Shown in pieces: positions 28,230 to 35,568 of a DNA stretch of 38,205 nucleotides. Source of the DNA: Planctomycetaceae bacterium (lineage in GTDB: Bacteria; Planctomycetota; Planctomycetia; Planctomycetales; Planctomycetaceae); the NCBI GenBank assembly GCA_021732995.1, contig JAKFWA010000124.1, positions 1 through 38,205 of the forward strand, read 5' to 3'. A program made the translations under genes and the position numbers. Numbering within the stretch: position 1 is the stretch's first letter; every line of letters begins with the position of its first letter. The notes under the pieces are model-generated. The model saw nothing but the letters and a program-made list of their open reading frames with translations. It had not been told where the DNA came from and ran no database searches.

Positions 28230-30026
28230 ATGCCAAAAATCTGGAGATTTCCGCCTTACGATGAGGCGGTCGTGAAAGGACTCAGCAGCGAACTGCGAAT
28301 CCCGATCCTGCTGGCTCAGGTGATGGCGGCGCGCGGTTGGGATGTGCCTGATCGAGCTGCCCAGTTCCTCAGCGCGAAACTCGCTGATTTGCATGAACCC
28401 AAATTATTACCGGGACTGACGGACGCAGTGGAACGCATCGTGTCCGCCGTCAAATCAAATCGGCGCGTCACCATCTATGGCGACTACGACGTCGATGGCG
28501 TCACTTCCACTTCGATACTGTGGCACTGCCTGCAACTGCTCGGCGCGAAAGTCGACTACTACATCCCGCACCGCATGGAAGAAGGCTACGGCCTGAACTG
28601 CGACGCCATCCGCACTCTTGCCGAGGAAGATGCAACGCGGTTGGTGATCACCGTCGATTGCGGCATTACCAGTTGCAAGGAAGCGGCATTAGCCAAAGAG
28701 CTGGGCCTCGAACTGATTATTACCGATCACCACCAGTTCGACGGTGACCTGCCGGACGCCGCTCTGGTGCATCCGCGGTTGCCGGGTTCGACGTACCCCT
28801 TCGGCGATCTGTGCGGCGCGGGAGTCGCGTTCAAAGTCGCCTGGGGAATCTGCCAGCAACTCGGCGAAGGCGGCAAGGCCACGCCCCGCATGAAGGAGTT
28901 TCTGACTTCCGCTGTCGGCTTGGCCGCCATCGGCACGGTGGCCGACGTCGTACCGCTCGTCGGCGAGAATCGCATCATCGTCCGCTTTGGTTTGGCCAGC
29001 CTCGTGGAGAAATCCTCAATCGGCCTGAAAGCCCTGATGAAGGTCGCTGGAGTCGACTTGGCCAAAGCTCTGCAATCCGAAGACATCGGCTTTGCGGTCG
29101 CTCCGCGCATCAATGCTGCTGGTCGTCTGGGGCAAGCCCGATTGGCGGTGGAACTGCTCACGACTGACGACACCGCGCGAGCCATTTGGCTGGCGGACTA
29201 TTTGAACGAACTCAACAAGAACCGACAGACGGTTGAGCGTCGCATTCTCAAGCACGCCAAAGAAATGGTCGGCGAGAACCCTCATTGGGAACAGTCAGCC
29301 GCGCTGGTACTGGCGCACGAAGACTGGCATCCCGGCGTGATTGGTATCGTCGCCAGTCGCGTCGCCGAGCACTTCCAGAAGCCAACCGTGATGATCTCGC
29401 TGCACCGGCCCGACGACTTGGGGCAGGGCTCCTGTCGTACGTTCGCAGGCTTCGATCTGCACTCGGGTTTGGAAACGTGCCGTGAGCACCTCTTCTCGTT
29501 CGGCGGCCACAAGGCTGCGGCAGGGCTAAAGGTGAAGAAGGAAAACATCGACGCCTTTCGCGAATCGTTCTGCCTGCACGTTGCAGGGAACCATGTCGTT
29601 ACCGACCGTGATCTCGAAATCGCGATTGATGCGGAAGTACGTCTCGCCGACCTGACGCTTCAAGCCGTCACCGGCATCGAAAAGCTCGGTCCATTCGGAG
29701 CTGAAAACCGTCGCCCGGTCTTCGCTGCAACTCAAGTGGAAGTCGTCGGCCAGCCCGACCGCATCGGCGAGGGCAAACGTCATCTCTCGCTGCGAGTCAA
29801 ACACTACGGCAAGACGATGCGAGCAATCGCCTTCGGTCAAGGCGACTGGGCCGACGAGATTGCAGCCGTTGGTGGTCCGATCTCCATCTGCTTCGCCCCG
29901 ACGATCAACCGCTTCCGAGGCCAGGAAAACGTCGAGATGCAGCTCATCGACTGGAAGCCGTGCGCGTCTGCGCGATTGCCGTCGGCAGAGTTGGCGAGTT
30001 CTGCAGCCAGTGACGCGAGCAACTAA
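28230..30026 (+). CDS. recJ: Single-stranded-DNA-specific exonuclease RecJ
   Basis: RecJ degrades single-stranded DNA 5' to 3' in recombination and mismatch repair. The 598-residue product has the DHH phosphoesterase motifs: TIYGDYDVDGVTSTSIL with D85, D87 and D89; VITVDCGI; LIITDHHQFDG with D166-H167-H168; and the DHHA1-type FGGHKAAAGL (F424 to H427), followed by an OB-fold-like C-terminal region. The ATG at 28230 has GAGGA at a 6-nt distance; the ATG at 28224 is too close to that site. The length is normal for bacterial RecJ (about 560-600). A small gene starts 1 nt after the stop. Confidence 0.96.
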   Translation: MPKIWRFPPYDEAVVKGLSSELRIPILLAQVMAARGWDVPDRAAQFLSAKLADLHEPKLLPGLTDAVERIVSAVKSNRRVTIYGDYDVDGVTSTSILWHCLQLLGAKVDYYIPHRMEEGYGLNCDAIRTLAEEDATRLVITVDCGITSCKEAALAKELGLELIITDHHQFDGDLPDAALVHPRLPGSTYPFGDLCGAGVAFKVAWGICQQLGEGGKATPRMKEFLTSAVGLAAIGTVADVVPLVGENRIIVRFGLASLVEKSSIGLKALMKVAGVDLAKALQSEDIGFAVAPRINAAGRLGQARLAVELLTTDDTARAIWLADYLNELNKNRQTVERRILKHAKEMVGENPHWEQSAALVLAHEDWHPGVIGIVASRVAEHFQKPTVMISLHRPDDLGQGSCRTFAGFDLHSGLETCREHLFSFGGHKAAAGLKVKKENIDAFRESFCLHVAGNHVVTDRDLEIAIDAEVRLADLTLQAVTGIEKLGPFGAENRRPVFAATQVEVVGQPDRIGEGKRHLSLRVKHYGKTMRAIAFGQGDWADEIAAVGGPISICFAPTINRFRGQENVEMQLIDWKPCASARLPSAELASSAASDASN

Positions 30027-30027
30027 C

Positions 30028-30267
30028 ATGCTCCGCGAAGAAGACGTGAGCGTTATCAGAGGACACGCATCGCATGGTGGCGATTTCGTTCGCCTGATCC
30101 ACGTGCCCACCGGACTCTCGCGAGAACACGGCGGTCCACTGCGAGATATCAACGTGAACGCACTGCTCGCGAAATGGCAGAAAGAAATCGAAGAACAACT
30201 GGTCAAGGAAGGACGAACCGAGTTTGTCCTGCCCGCATACCGAACCAAGAGCACGCGACAACATTGA
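30028..30267 (+). CDS. Small hypothetical protein directly downstream of recJ
   Basis: A 79-residue protein starting 1 nt after the recJ stop. Its sequence is protein-like and well folded in appearance (HGGDFVRLIHVPTGLSREHG, then NALLAKWQKEIEEQLVKEG) and ends in basic residues. I think related small proteins occur in other planctomycetes but cannot name the family. The ribosome site is weak; reading may depend on translational coupling from recJ. The frame is open further upstream (from 29860), but that part overlaps recJ and is a shadow. Confidence 0.6.
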   Translation: MLREEDVSVIRGHASHGGDFVRLIHVPTGLSREHGGPLRDINVNALLAKWQKEIEEQLVKEGRTEFVLPAYRTKSTRQH

Positions 30268-30322
30268 AGCCACTGACTCCAGTGCGAATTCGAGGCTCTC
30301 GTTAAACGAATGGTTACTCGCC

Positions 30323-31138
30323 ATGGCACGCAAGAAGAAACCGTCGCTTCCGCCGGTAGGAGCCGCCTTCGCCGTCCCGTTGGAGGACGGGCGTTACTCA
30401 GTTTGTCGCGTCCTGACGAACAACAGCGACAAGCACGCTACGACCTGCAAAGACGATGCGGTTCTTGTTGCTGGATGTCGCTGGGTCGGTCCTCAAGCGC
30501 CTGGCGCTGACGATCCGGCACTGCGTCCGCTGCTCTATCTGACGCACCATTCGTGGAAGAATACTCCCAACATGGTCTGGGTTTCCGAAGAACCTCCGCC
30601 CGAACTGATTCCGATCGGGATCATCGAACCAACAGCCGAGGAGCGGACTACTTCCTGCATGTCGTTCGGAAACTGGAGTTCTCTGAAGATCCAACCGCTG
30701 CTGCAGTGGAAGTGGGATCACGAACGCGATGCGGTACTCGCGGACGACGTGGTCAAACAGAAGCAGACGTCGGAAGCTCGTGAAAAGGCCCGACAAAGAC
30801 GCAAACAATATCTGAAGCAAGTTACACTCGAAGAACTCAAAGAACGTCAACACTTCCCGAACTGGAAGCGCTATCCGCCCGCCAAGGCGACTCGAGCGTC
30901 ACGGAAGTTGATGACCAAGACGATCGAAGACCTCATCGCACTTGGCTCAGACGCCTCGGAAGCAGACCGCATGGCAATCCTGCAGCAGTGCATCGAGTCG
31001 TTCAACGACTTGGATGCCGAGTTGCAGTTCATCGAAACCGTCGAGCGAGAAGATATCTGCGAAGAATTTGAGGAGATCGTTCACGCCTGCGGCCTCGGCC
31101 ATCATCAAGACTTGGCCGACGAGTGGCGTGACTGGTGA
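30323..31138 (+). CDS. Hypothetical protein, N-terminus resembling Imm26-type immunity domains
   Basis: Starting at the ATG at 30323 (MARKKKPSLPPVG), the product has 271 residues. The N-terminal region GAAFAVPLEDGRYSVCRVL resembles the start of Imm26-like immunity proteins; that likeness is from memory of the pattern and is tentative. The C-terminal half is highly charged and helical (ARQRRKQYLKQVTLEELKER), ending in an acidic segment (EREDICEEFEEIVHACGLGH). No toxin gene is adjacent. No clear Shine-Dalgarno is seen. The frame is open from 30224, but those 33 residues look non-coding. It converges on the AarF-like gene, with a repeat element in between. Confidence 0.7.
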   Translation: MARKKKPSLPPVGAAFAVPLEDGRYSVCRVLTNNSDKHATTCKDDAVLVAGCRWVGPQAPGADDPALRPLLYLTHHSWKNTPNMVWVSEEPPPELIPIGIIEPTAEERTTSCMSFGNWSSLKIQPLLQWKWDHERDAVLADDVVKQKQTSEAREKARQRRKQYLKQVTLEELKERQHFPNWKRYPPAKATRASRKLMTKTIEDLIALGSDASEADRMAILQQCIESFNDLDAELQFIETVEREDICEEFEEIVHACGLGHHQDLADEWRDW

Positions 31139-31160
31139 GAATGCCGCGCCCCACCAAGAC

Positions 31161-31208
31161 GTAGGGCGGATAATCCTGTCCGCCGCCGGACAAGATTGTC
31201 CGGCCTAC
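31161..31208 (-). repeat. Double-palindrome repeat, copy A
   Basis: GTAGG, then an 18-nt palindrome (31166-31183, 7-bp stem, 4-nt loop), CG, a second 18-nt palindrome (31186-31203) and CCTAC. The GTAGG and CCTAC edges also pair, so a three-way fold is possible. It fills the gap between two convergent genes, beginning 22 nt after the stop at 31138 and ending 25 nt before the stop of the kinase gene. It lies in reverse orientation to copies B and C. Confidence 0.85.
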
Positions 31209-31233
31209 TTACTGTTTCGCTTCGAACACTCCG

Positions 31234-32688
31234 CTACGCATCACACCGCAGTGCATACTCGGAACGATCCCAGCCGGTCGCCCGCACTTCCTGCTCGGCG
31301 ATGGGCAGCACCGCGACTTTCGCCTTCAAGCGATAGAGGAACGACGCCAATCCAAAGTTAAGGCGACTGATACTCAGCGTTTGCGATCGGCCGCGTGCAA
31401 ATCGCGTCCTCAGCAGCGCCAGAAAGAGATCAATTCCCCTGCGAAACTCCGCTTCATCACAAAAGTCATATTCGCCGATGGTCGAGCGCGAACGCCAGGT
31501 CCAGTCGGTAAACTGATCCAGCAATCGCAACGGTTCCGCATCCTGTCGTTCGTCAGTAATCCACGACCACTCCTTGATCCCGTTAATCCGATCTGCCTGC
31601 ACGCCGGTCGAGAAACCGCGATCCATGCGACGCATCAGCTCCCAGAATTCGCCCTCGATCGGAACCACCATACCGAAGTCGAGCAGTCCCAAGCGGCCGT
31701 CCGGCATAAACAGAAAATTGCCCGGATGCAGATCGGCGTACATCAAACGACCGGTGTAAGACATCCGATAGCCGGACCGCAGCAACTTGCGGGCGAATTC
31801 ATTGCGAACGTCATCCGACGGGTTGGTGGCCATGAACTCATCAAGATGCACACCATCGAGCCGCTCCATCGTGAGCACCCGCGAAGTCGAATATTCCCGA
31901 AACACGCGCGGCACGACGATGCCGTCATCTTCAGAGAACAGTTTGCGTACCGCTTCCTGCGTCGATGCTTCGCGTTCGTAGTCGGTCTCATACTCCATTC
32001 GCAGGCAGAGATCATCGACCTGATCCTTCAAGCAATCCCAATCGCGATTCAGGCGACTCGGCAGCATGAACAGGGCGAGATTACGCATATCCTCGCGAAT
32101 CGTGCGGGCAATACCGGGATACTGAATCTTCACCACCACATCTTCGCCGGTCTTCAGCCGAGCTCGATGCACCTGCCCCAGCGAGGCCGCAGCGAACGCC
32201 TGCTTATCAAACGACGCAAAGATGTTTTCCGGATCATCGCCCAGTTCATTGTGCACCAGTTCTCTCAAGAGTGACCAGTGCATTGGAGGGGCTTGAAAAT
32301 AAAGACAGTCCAATGCCTCGATAAATTCCTTCGGAGCCACGTTCGGCAACGTCGCCAGCATCTGGCCGAGCTTCATCACCGCGCCGCGCAAATACGTCAT
32401 TGAATCCAGCACTCGCAGTGCGGTCTTCCAATGAGTCTCCGCGAGCAGCCGCTTGTTCTCTTCCGCGTTACGGAACCAGCCGCGCACCCAGTGAAACAGA
32501 TACGCCGCTCCGATCTTGGCTTGCAGAGTCCCCAGCAATCGCAGCCGGTGAAATCGGCCGACCGGTACCGGCCACATCGACGCGAGCGATCGCGGATCCG
32601 CAACACGGTCTGCGACTGCTAATTCTTCAATTTCCCGGTCCTCTGACTCGGGCAGAGCATCCATTAATTGAGCAACAGTTAACGCCAT
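31234..32688 (-). CDS. ABC1/AarF (UbiB) family atypical kinase
   Basis: This family has a protein-kinase-like fold with a unique N-terminal KxGQ motif; members are linked to quinone biosynthesis, lipid metabolism or unknown functions. The 484-residue product has MKLGQM with K106 and Q109, the Ala-rich loop AAASLGQVHRA (166 onward) that replaces the Gly-rich loop, VVVKIQYPG with K187, the catalytic block ADLHPGNF with D319 and N324, and LLDFGM with D337. There is no clear transmembrane helix pair at the C-terminus, unlike E. coli UbiB. It lies 141 nt downstream of the TetR gene on the same strand and may be co-transcribed with it. Confidence 0.92.
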   Translation of the reverse strand: MALTVAQLMDALPESEDREIEELAVADRVADPRSLASMWPVPVGRFHRLRLLGTLQAKIGAAYLFHWVRGWFRNAEENKRLLAETHWKTALRVLDSMTYLRGAVMKLGQMLATLPNVAPKEFIEALDCLYFQAPPMHWSLLRELVHNELGDDPENIFASFDKQAFAAASLGQVHRARLKTGEDVVVKIQYPGIARTIREDMRNLALFMLPSRLNRDWDCLKDQVDDLCLRMEYETDYEREASTQEAVRKLFSEDDGIVVPRVFREYSTSRVLTMERLDGVHLDEFMATNPSDDVRNEFARKLLRSGYRMSYTGRLMYADLHPGNFLFMPDGRLGLLDFGMVVPIEGEFWELMRRMDRGFSTGVQADRINGIKEWSWITDERQDAEPLRLLDQFTDWTWRSRSTIGEYDFCDEAEFRRGIDLFLALLRTRFARGRSQTLSISRLNFGLASFLYRLKAKVAVLPIAEQEVRATGWDRSEYALRCDA

Positions 32689-32789
32689 GATGGTTCACTC
32701 ACTTTCTTGATATTTATACCAACGCGCATCGCGCGTGAATTTGCTGATTCCGTAATACACGCTCTTGAATGGTGAGCAGGCCAGAAGTT

Positions 32790-32826
32790 TTGTCCGGCTG
32801 ACGGACAGGATTGTCCGTCCTACAAA
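32790..32826 (+). repeat. Double-palindrome repeat, copy B (left stem truncated)
   Basis: TTGTCCGG (the right half of the first palindrome), spacer CTG, a full 18-nt palindrome at 32801-32818 with an ACGGACA/TGTCCGT stem, then CCTAC and AAA. It lies just after the TetR stop (32830-32832, reading on the minus strand) and before the kinase gene. Compared with copy C, the outer base pair of the full palindrome is A-T instead of T-A. Confidence 0.85.
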
Positions 32827-32829
32827 CGA

Positions 32830-33468
32830 TCAGGCAGATGATTTCTTGCGTCGCGACGGCGGGCGTTCGGCGATCAACCAGCCGGCAAACATCCGCATGG
32901 ACTGGTCGAGCAGCGCCAGCGTGTCTTCCTGCTTCGGTGATTTGTCGCTCGTCCAGAATACGAGCACGCCGGTGTAGAGCGTCCAATAAAGCTGCAGTAC
33001 GTTCGGGGCGACATCCGCCGAGAAGCCGTGCCGCACCAGCACCGATGAAACACATTCGAGATGCCGGGCCCGAAATGAATCGGAATCATCAGTAGCCGAC
33101 GCCAGCGGGCTGAAAACAGTTTGCCACAACGCAGACAAGTAAGTCCGCAACGGCTTCAGAGCCCGCAATCCCGCCGCCACGATGGCGAACAACTCTTCAT
33201 CCAGGCTGACTTCTAAGTCGGTACCTGCAGAACTTGAAGTCTGCTCTGACAGCCGAACTTCGGCAGCCCGTAAGGCCTCGTCGACCAGTTCTTGAACGAT
33301 GGCTTCCTTCGTGGGGAAGTAGTTGAACAGCGTCCCCGTCGCGATTTCGGCGGCCTGAGCGATATCTCGCGTCGTTGTTTGTTCGAACCCCCGTTCCGCA
33401 AACAACAGCTTCGCGGTTTCCACAATCTTCAGCCGCATCGCGGCCTTTGCTTCCGTCGTGATTCGCAT
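32830..33468 (-). CDS. TetR/AcrR family transcriptional regulator
   Basis: A 212-residue regulator. The N-terminal helix-turn-helix is typical: IVETAKLLFAERGFEQTTTR, then DIAQAAEIATGTLFNYFPTK (HTH about residues 31-57). The C-terminal two thirds is the variable ligand-binding and dimerisation region, ending in a basic tail (PPSRRKKSSA). The ATG at 33468 has GGAA a few bases upstream. Two identical TGAGC-N2-GCTCA sites lie in the 5' region and bracket a candidate promoter, so the gene is probably autoregulated. The likely co-regulated gene is the ABC1 kinase downstream; the ligand is unknown. Confidence 0.93.
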   Translation of the reverse strand: MRITTEAKAAMRLKIVETAKLLFAERGFEQTTTRDIAQAAEIATGTLFNYFPTKEAIVQELVDEALRAAEVRLSEQTSSSAGTDLEVSLDEELFAIVAAGLRALKPLRTYLSALWQTVFSPLASATDDSDSFRARHLECVSSVLVRHGFSADVAPNVLQLYWTLYTGVLVFWTSDKSPKQEDTLALLDQSMRMFAGWLIAERPPSRRKKSSA

Positions 33469-33492
33469 GATTCCGTCTCGTCGAGCATTTAA

Positions 33493-33504
33493 TGAGCACG
33501 CTCA
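33493..33504. promoter_or_regulatory. TetR-type operator, promoter-proximal copy
   Basis: TGAGCACGCTCA has 5-bp arms TGAGC and GCTCA around two bases. It sits 24 nt upstream of the TetR start codon and immediately downstream of the candidate -10 box, where bound repressor would block transcription. The identical 12-mer occurs again 48 bp away. Confidence 0.75.
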
Positions 33505-33505
33505 C

Positions 33506-33533
33506 ATTATCGACGCAACAGCGAAAACCACAA
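33506..33533 (-). promoter_or_regulatory. Candidate promoter of the TetR gene
   Basis: On the minus strand, a -35-like TTGTGG (33528-33533), a 16-nt spacer and a -10-like GATAAT (33506-33511) lie exactly between the two operator copies. The -35 match is weak; the -10 matches the sigma-70 consensus at five of six positions. Confidence 0.45.
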
Positions 33534-33540
33534 GACAAAA

Positions 33541-33552
33541 TGAGCACGCTCA
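33541..33552. promoter_or_regulatory. TetR-type operator, promoter-distal copy
   Basis: Second TGAGCACGCTCA, identical to the copy at 33493. It is preceded by the same AA and followed by CA. It lies upstream of the candidate -35 box. The nearest gene on the other side ends at 33648, so both operators serve the TetR gene. Confidence 0.72.
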
Positions 33553-33636
33553 CAAAAGAATGCTAGAATCGAGAAATGGCGGAGCGGGAACCGGGAAACT
33601 CAAGTATTGAGGATTCGGGGCGAAGAGCTCGCTCTG

Positions 33637-33647
33637 TTGTAGGACGG
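33637..33647. repeat. Partial repeat motif abutting the GTPase stop codon
   Basis: TTGTAGGACGG matches exactly the outer end of repeat copy B (on its complementary strand). It directly touches the GTPase stop codon (33648-33650), and the last codons of that gene contain a small palindrome (AAGCC-TGC-GGCTT at 33650-33662). This may be a diverged or different member of the repeat family. Confidence 0.4.
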
Positions 33648-35447
33648 CTAAGCCTGCGGCTTCTGGACGCCGAACTGGGCAGGGGTCGCGAGTTCGTGGC
33701 GGAGCTTGCGGCAGGTTTCTGCCAACTGCGCGAGGCGGGTCGTCTGCTGGTCGATTTGACGCAGTTCGGCGTCAAGCTGCGGGAACAGACCGGTTCCCAG
33801 TCGCTCGTGAGTGAGATCAGCAGCGAGCTTGTTGATCTCAGTTCGCAGGCCGCGGCGCAGGCGGTGGCAGAACGCAATAATCAACAACACTGACCACAAC
33901 CCGAAGAAGATCGCGGCATTGATATAAAAATCGGTCGTCAGCAAACGCGACGGATCATTCAGCGAGTCGTAGAAGAACGCGCGGCCTCCGCGATACAGCA
34001 CATAGATGACAAACGACAGTAATAAGAACTCATACCAGCAGCGTGCAATAATCCCGGAATTGCGCCGTGCCAGACGTTCGATCACGGAATCGATGCGCTC
34101 GCGGGCCTGCTTGAGGAAGTCGAACTCAATACGGGCAGTCTCCGTGCGTACGGCGTTGATCCCGGATTCGTCGAGCAGACCGGCGTCGAGTTCCGCGTCA
34201 TGCAAATGTCCGCTCAGGATGACGCGTGCTTCGTGCACCAGCGATTCGTTCAATCCCAGCGCGACGACATCATCAAAACGCTGCTCGGCTTCACGTTCCT
34301 TCTGACGGTCTGACCACCACTTCGAACCGTGCATCGCTCCGATGAGAACCAGTTGTGCTGTAGTCCGGGCACGAGCCAGGCTCGCAGACGTCAACAACGT
34401 GCCCAGCCCGTTGTAGAGGCGTAAGATGGACGAGAACGGGCTGACGCCCCACAGTGCCGTCACCGTTGATAACAGCCGCTGCTCCCACAGGTGCCGATTG
34501 GCCTCAAGCTGCGTTTTCAGGGTGTCGCTCATTGATGCCGCGAGACGCTGTCGATGCTCAACCAGTCCCGCTTCCAATCGCTGCAGAGCAGGGCGGGCCG
34601 CATCGCAGAATTGCTGGCTGCGCTTCAACGCCGCGTCAACCAGATCCAGCAAGTTCGCGCGCCGGATCTGCAAGCGTTGCGCGGCCGCCAGTCGCGACGT
34701 TAGAAGATCCTGCAGCCGCCCGAAGTCGCCAGTCGGACGTTGATTGGCCTGCTGTTCCTGCAGCGCCCGAACGGAGTCCACAAAGAACATCTCGGGCACA
34801 TCAAAACGACCGGCCAGTTGAGCCCGCCAATCGTCGCGGATATCGACATCCTGATCCGCATGAGTCTGCACGAAGAGCAATCGACAACCCGTAGCCGCCA
34901 CGTCCAGTTCTTCGACCACTCGGGCCGAGCGATACTTTTGCTGGGTCGAGGTATAGATCAGCACATCACAGTACGGCAGCAGTTTCCGCAGCGTCTCCAG
35001 GTTCGTTCCGGCGGCAGCCACTTCGTTCGTGTCCGGGTCGGGACAGTCGATAATGACAGCATCCCTCAACGCCGGAGAATTGACGGTGACGTGCTCGAAG
35101 TCGGAGAGCGGCAACCCCAATGCAGCGAGTTCCGCTTGAGGATGCGTCAGCAGAATAGGTTTGCGTGTCGTCGGTCGCTCACGGCCAGAGCGAGTGCGCT
35201 CTTCACCCACCAGAGCGTTGACCAGTGCACTTTTACCAGTGCCGGTGCCACCAAATGTCGCAACCACCAGCGGTGCTTCAAGGCGAATTCGCAAGGAGTC
35301 CAGACGGGGCAATAACCGCCGCAACAAAGACCAGCCGCGATGCAACGGCTCCCAGGCAGACTCGCCCTCGGTCCATTGCCGCAACCGCCGCAACAGCTCA
35401 TCGGCCTGCGCGAACAGCTCAAGTTCCTGCAGTTCCGGCTCAGTCAT
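33648..35447 (-). CDS. Dynamin-like/YfjP-type membrane GTPase
   Basis: A 599-residue protein. The P-loop is GGTGTGKS (G66 to S73), a switch-I-like threonine lies in RPTTRKPIL, and G3 is IIDCPDPDT (D134 to T140). The G4 position reads VQTHADQD (T195-H-A-D198) instead of N/TKxD, so guanine specificity may rest on a variant motif. A long helical region with coiled-coil character follows. Two hydrophobic segments near the C-terminus (LLLSFVIYVLY, then FFGLWSVLLIIAFC) form a probable membrane hairpin, and the tail is helical. This resembles bacterial dynamin-like or membrane-associated GTPases acting on membranes; the exact role is unknown. There is no clear ribosome site at the ATG at 35447. It lies downstream of bioB on the same strand. 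Confidence 0.85.
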   Translation of the reverse strand: MTEPELQELELFAQADELLRRLRQWTEGESAWEPLHRGWSLLRRLLPRLDSLRIRLEAPLVVATFGGTGTGKSALVNALVGEERTRSGRERPTTRKPILLTHPQAELAALGLPLSDFEHVTVNSPALRDAVIIDCPDPDTNEVAAAGTNLETLRKLLPYCDVLIYTSTQQKYRSARVVEELDVAATGCRLLFVQTHADQDVDIRDDWRAQLAGRFDVPEMFFVDSVRALQEQQANQRPTGDFGRLQDLLTSRLAAAQRLQIRRANLLDLVDAALKRSQQFCDAARPALQRLEAGLVEHRQRLAASMSDTLKTQLEANRHLWEQRLLSTVTALWGVSPFSSILRLYNGLGTLLTSASLARARTTAQLVLIGAMHGSKWWSDRQKEREAEQRFDDVVALGLNESLVHEARVILSGHLHDAELDAGLLDESGINAVRTETARIEFDFLKQARERIDSVIERLARRNSGIIARCWYEFLLLSFVIYVLYRGGRAFFYDSLNDPSRLLTTDFYINAAIFFGLWSVLLIIAFCHRLRRGLRTEINKLAADLTHERLGTGLFPQLDAELRQIDQQTTRLAQLAETCRKLRHELATPAQFGVQKPQA

Positions 35448-35520
35448 GGGGAAGTCCGAAGTCTTAAGTCCCAGGTTTCACGTCGCGGATTGCAGGTTCT
35501 GATTCGGGTGCCACTGTCGG

Positions 35521-35568
35521 CCGGACAATCTTGTCCGGCTGTCGGACAGGATTGTCCGACCTACAAAC
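35521..35568 (+). repeat. Double-palindrome repeat, copy C
   Basis: An 18-nt palindrome at 35521-35538 (CCGGACA/TGTCCGG stem, ATCT loop), spacer CTG at 35539-35541, a second 18-nt palindrome at 35542-35559 (TCGGACA/TGTCCGA stem, GGAT loop), then CCTACAAAC. The last base is shared with the bioB stop codon. The tail, the spacer and 16 of 18 bases of the second palindrome match copy B; the two differences are the compensating outer pair. Confidence 0.88.
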
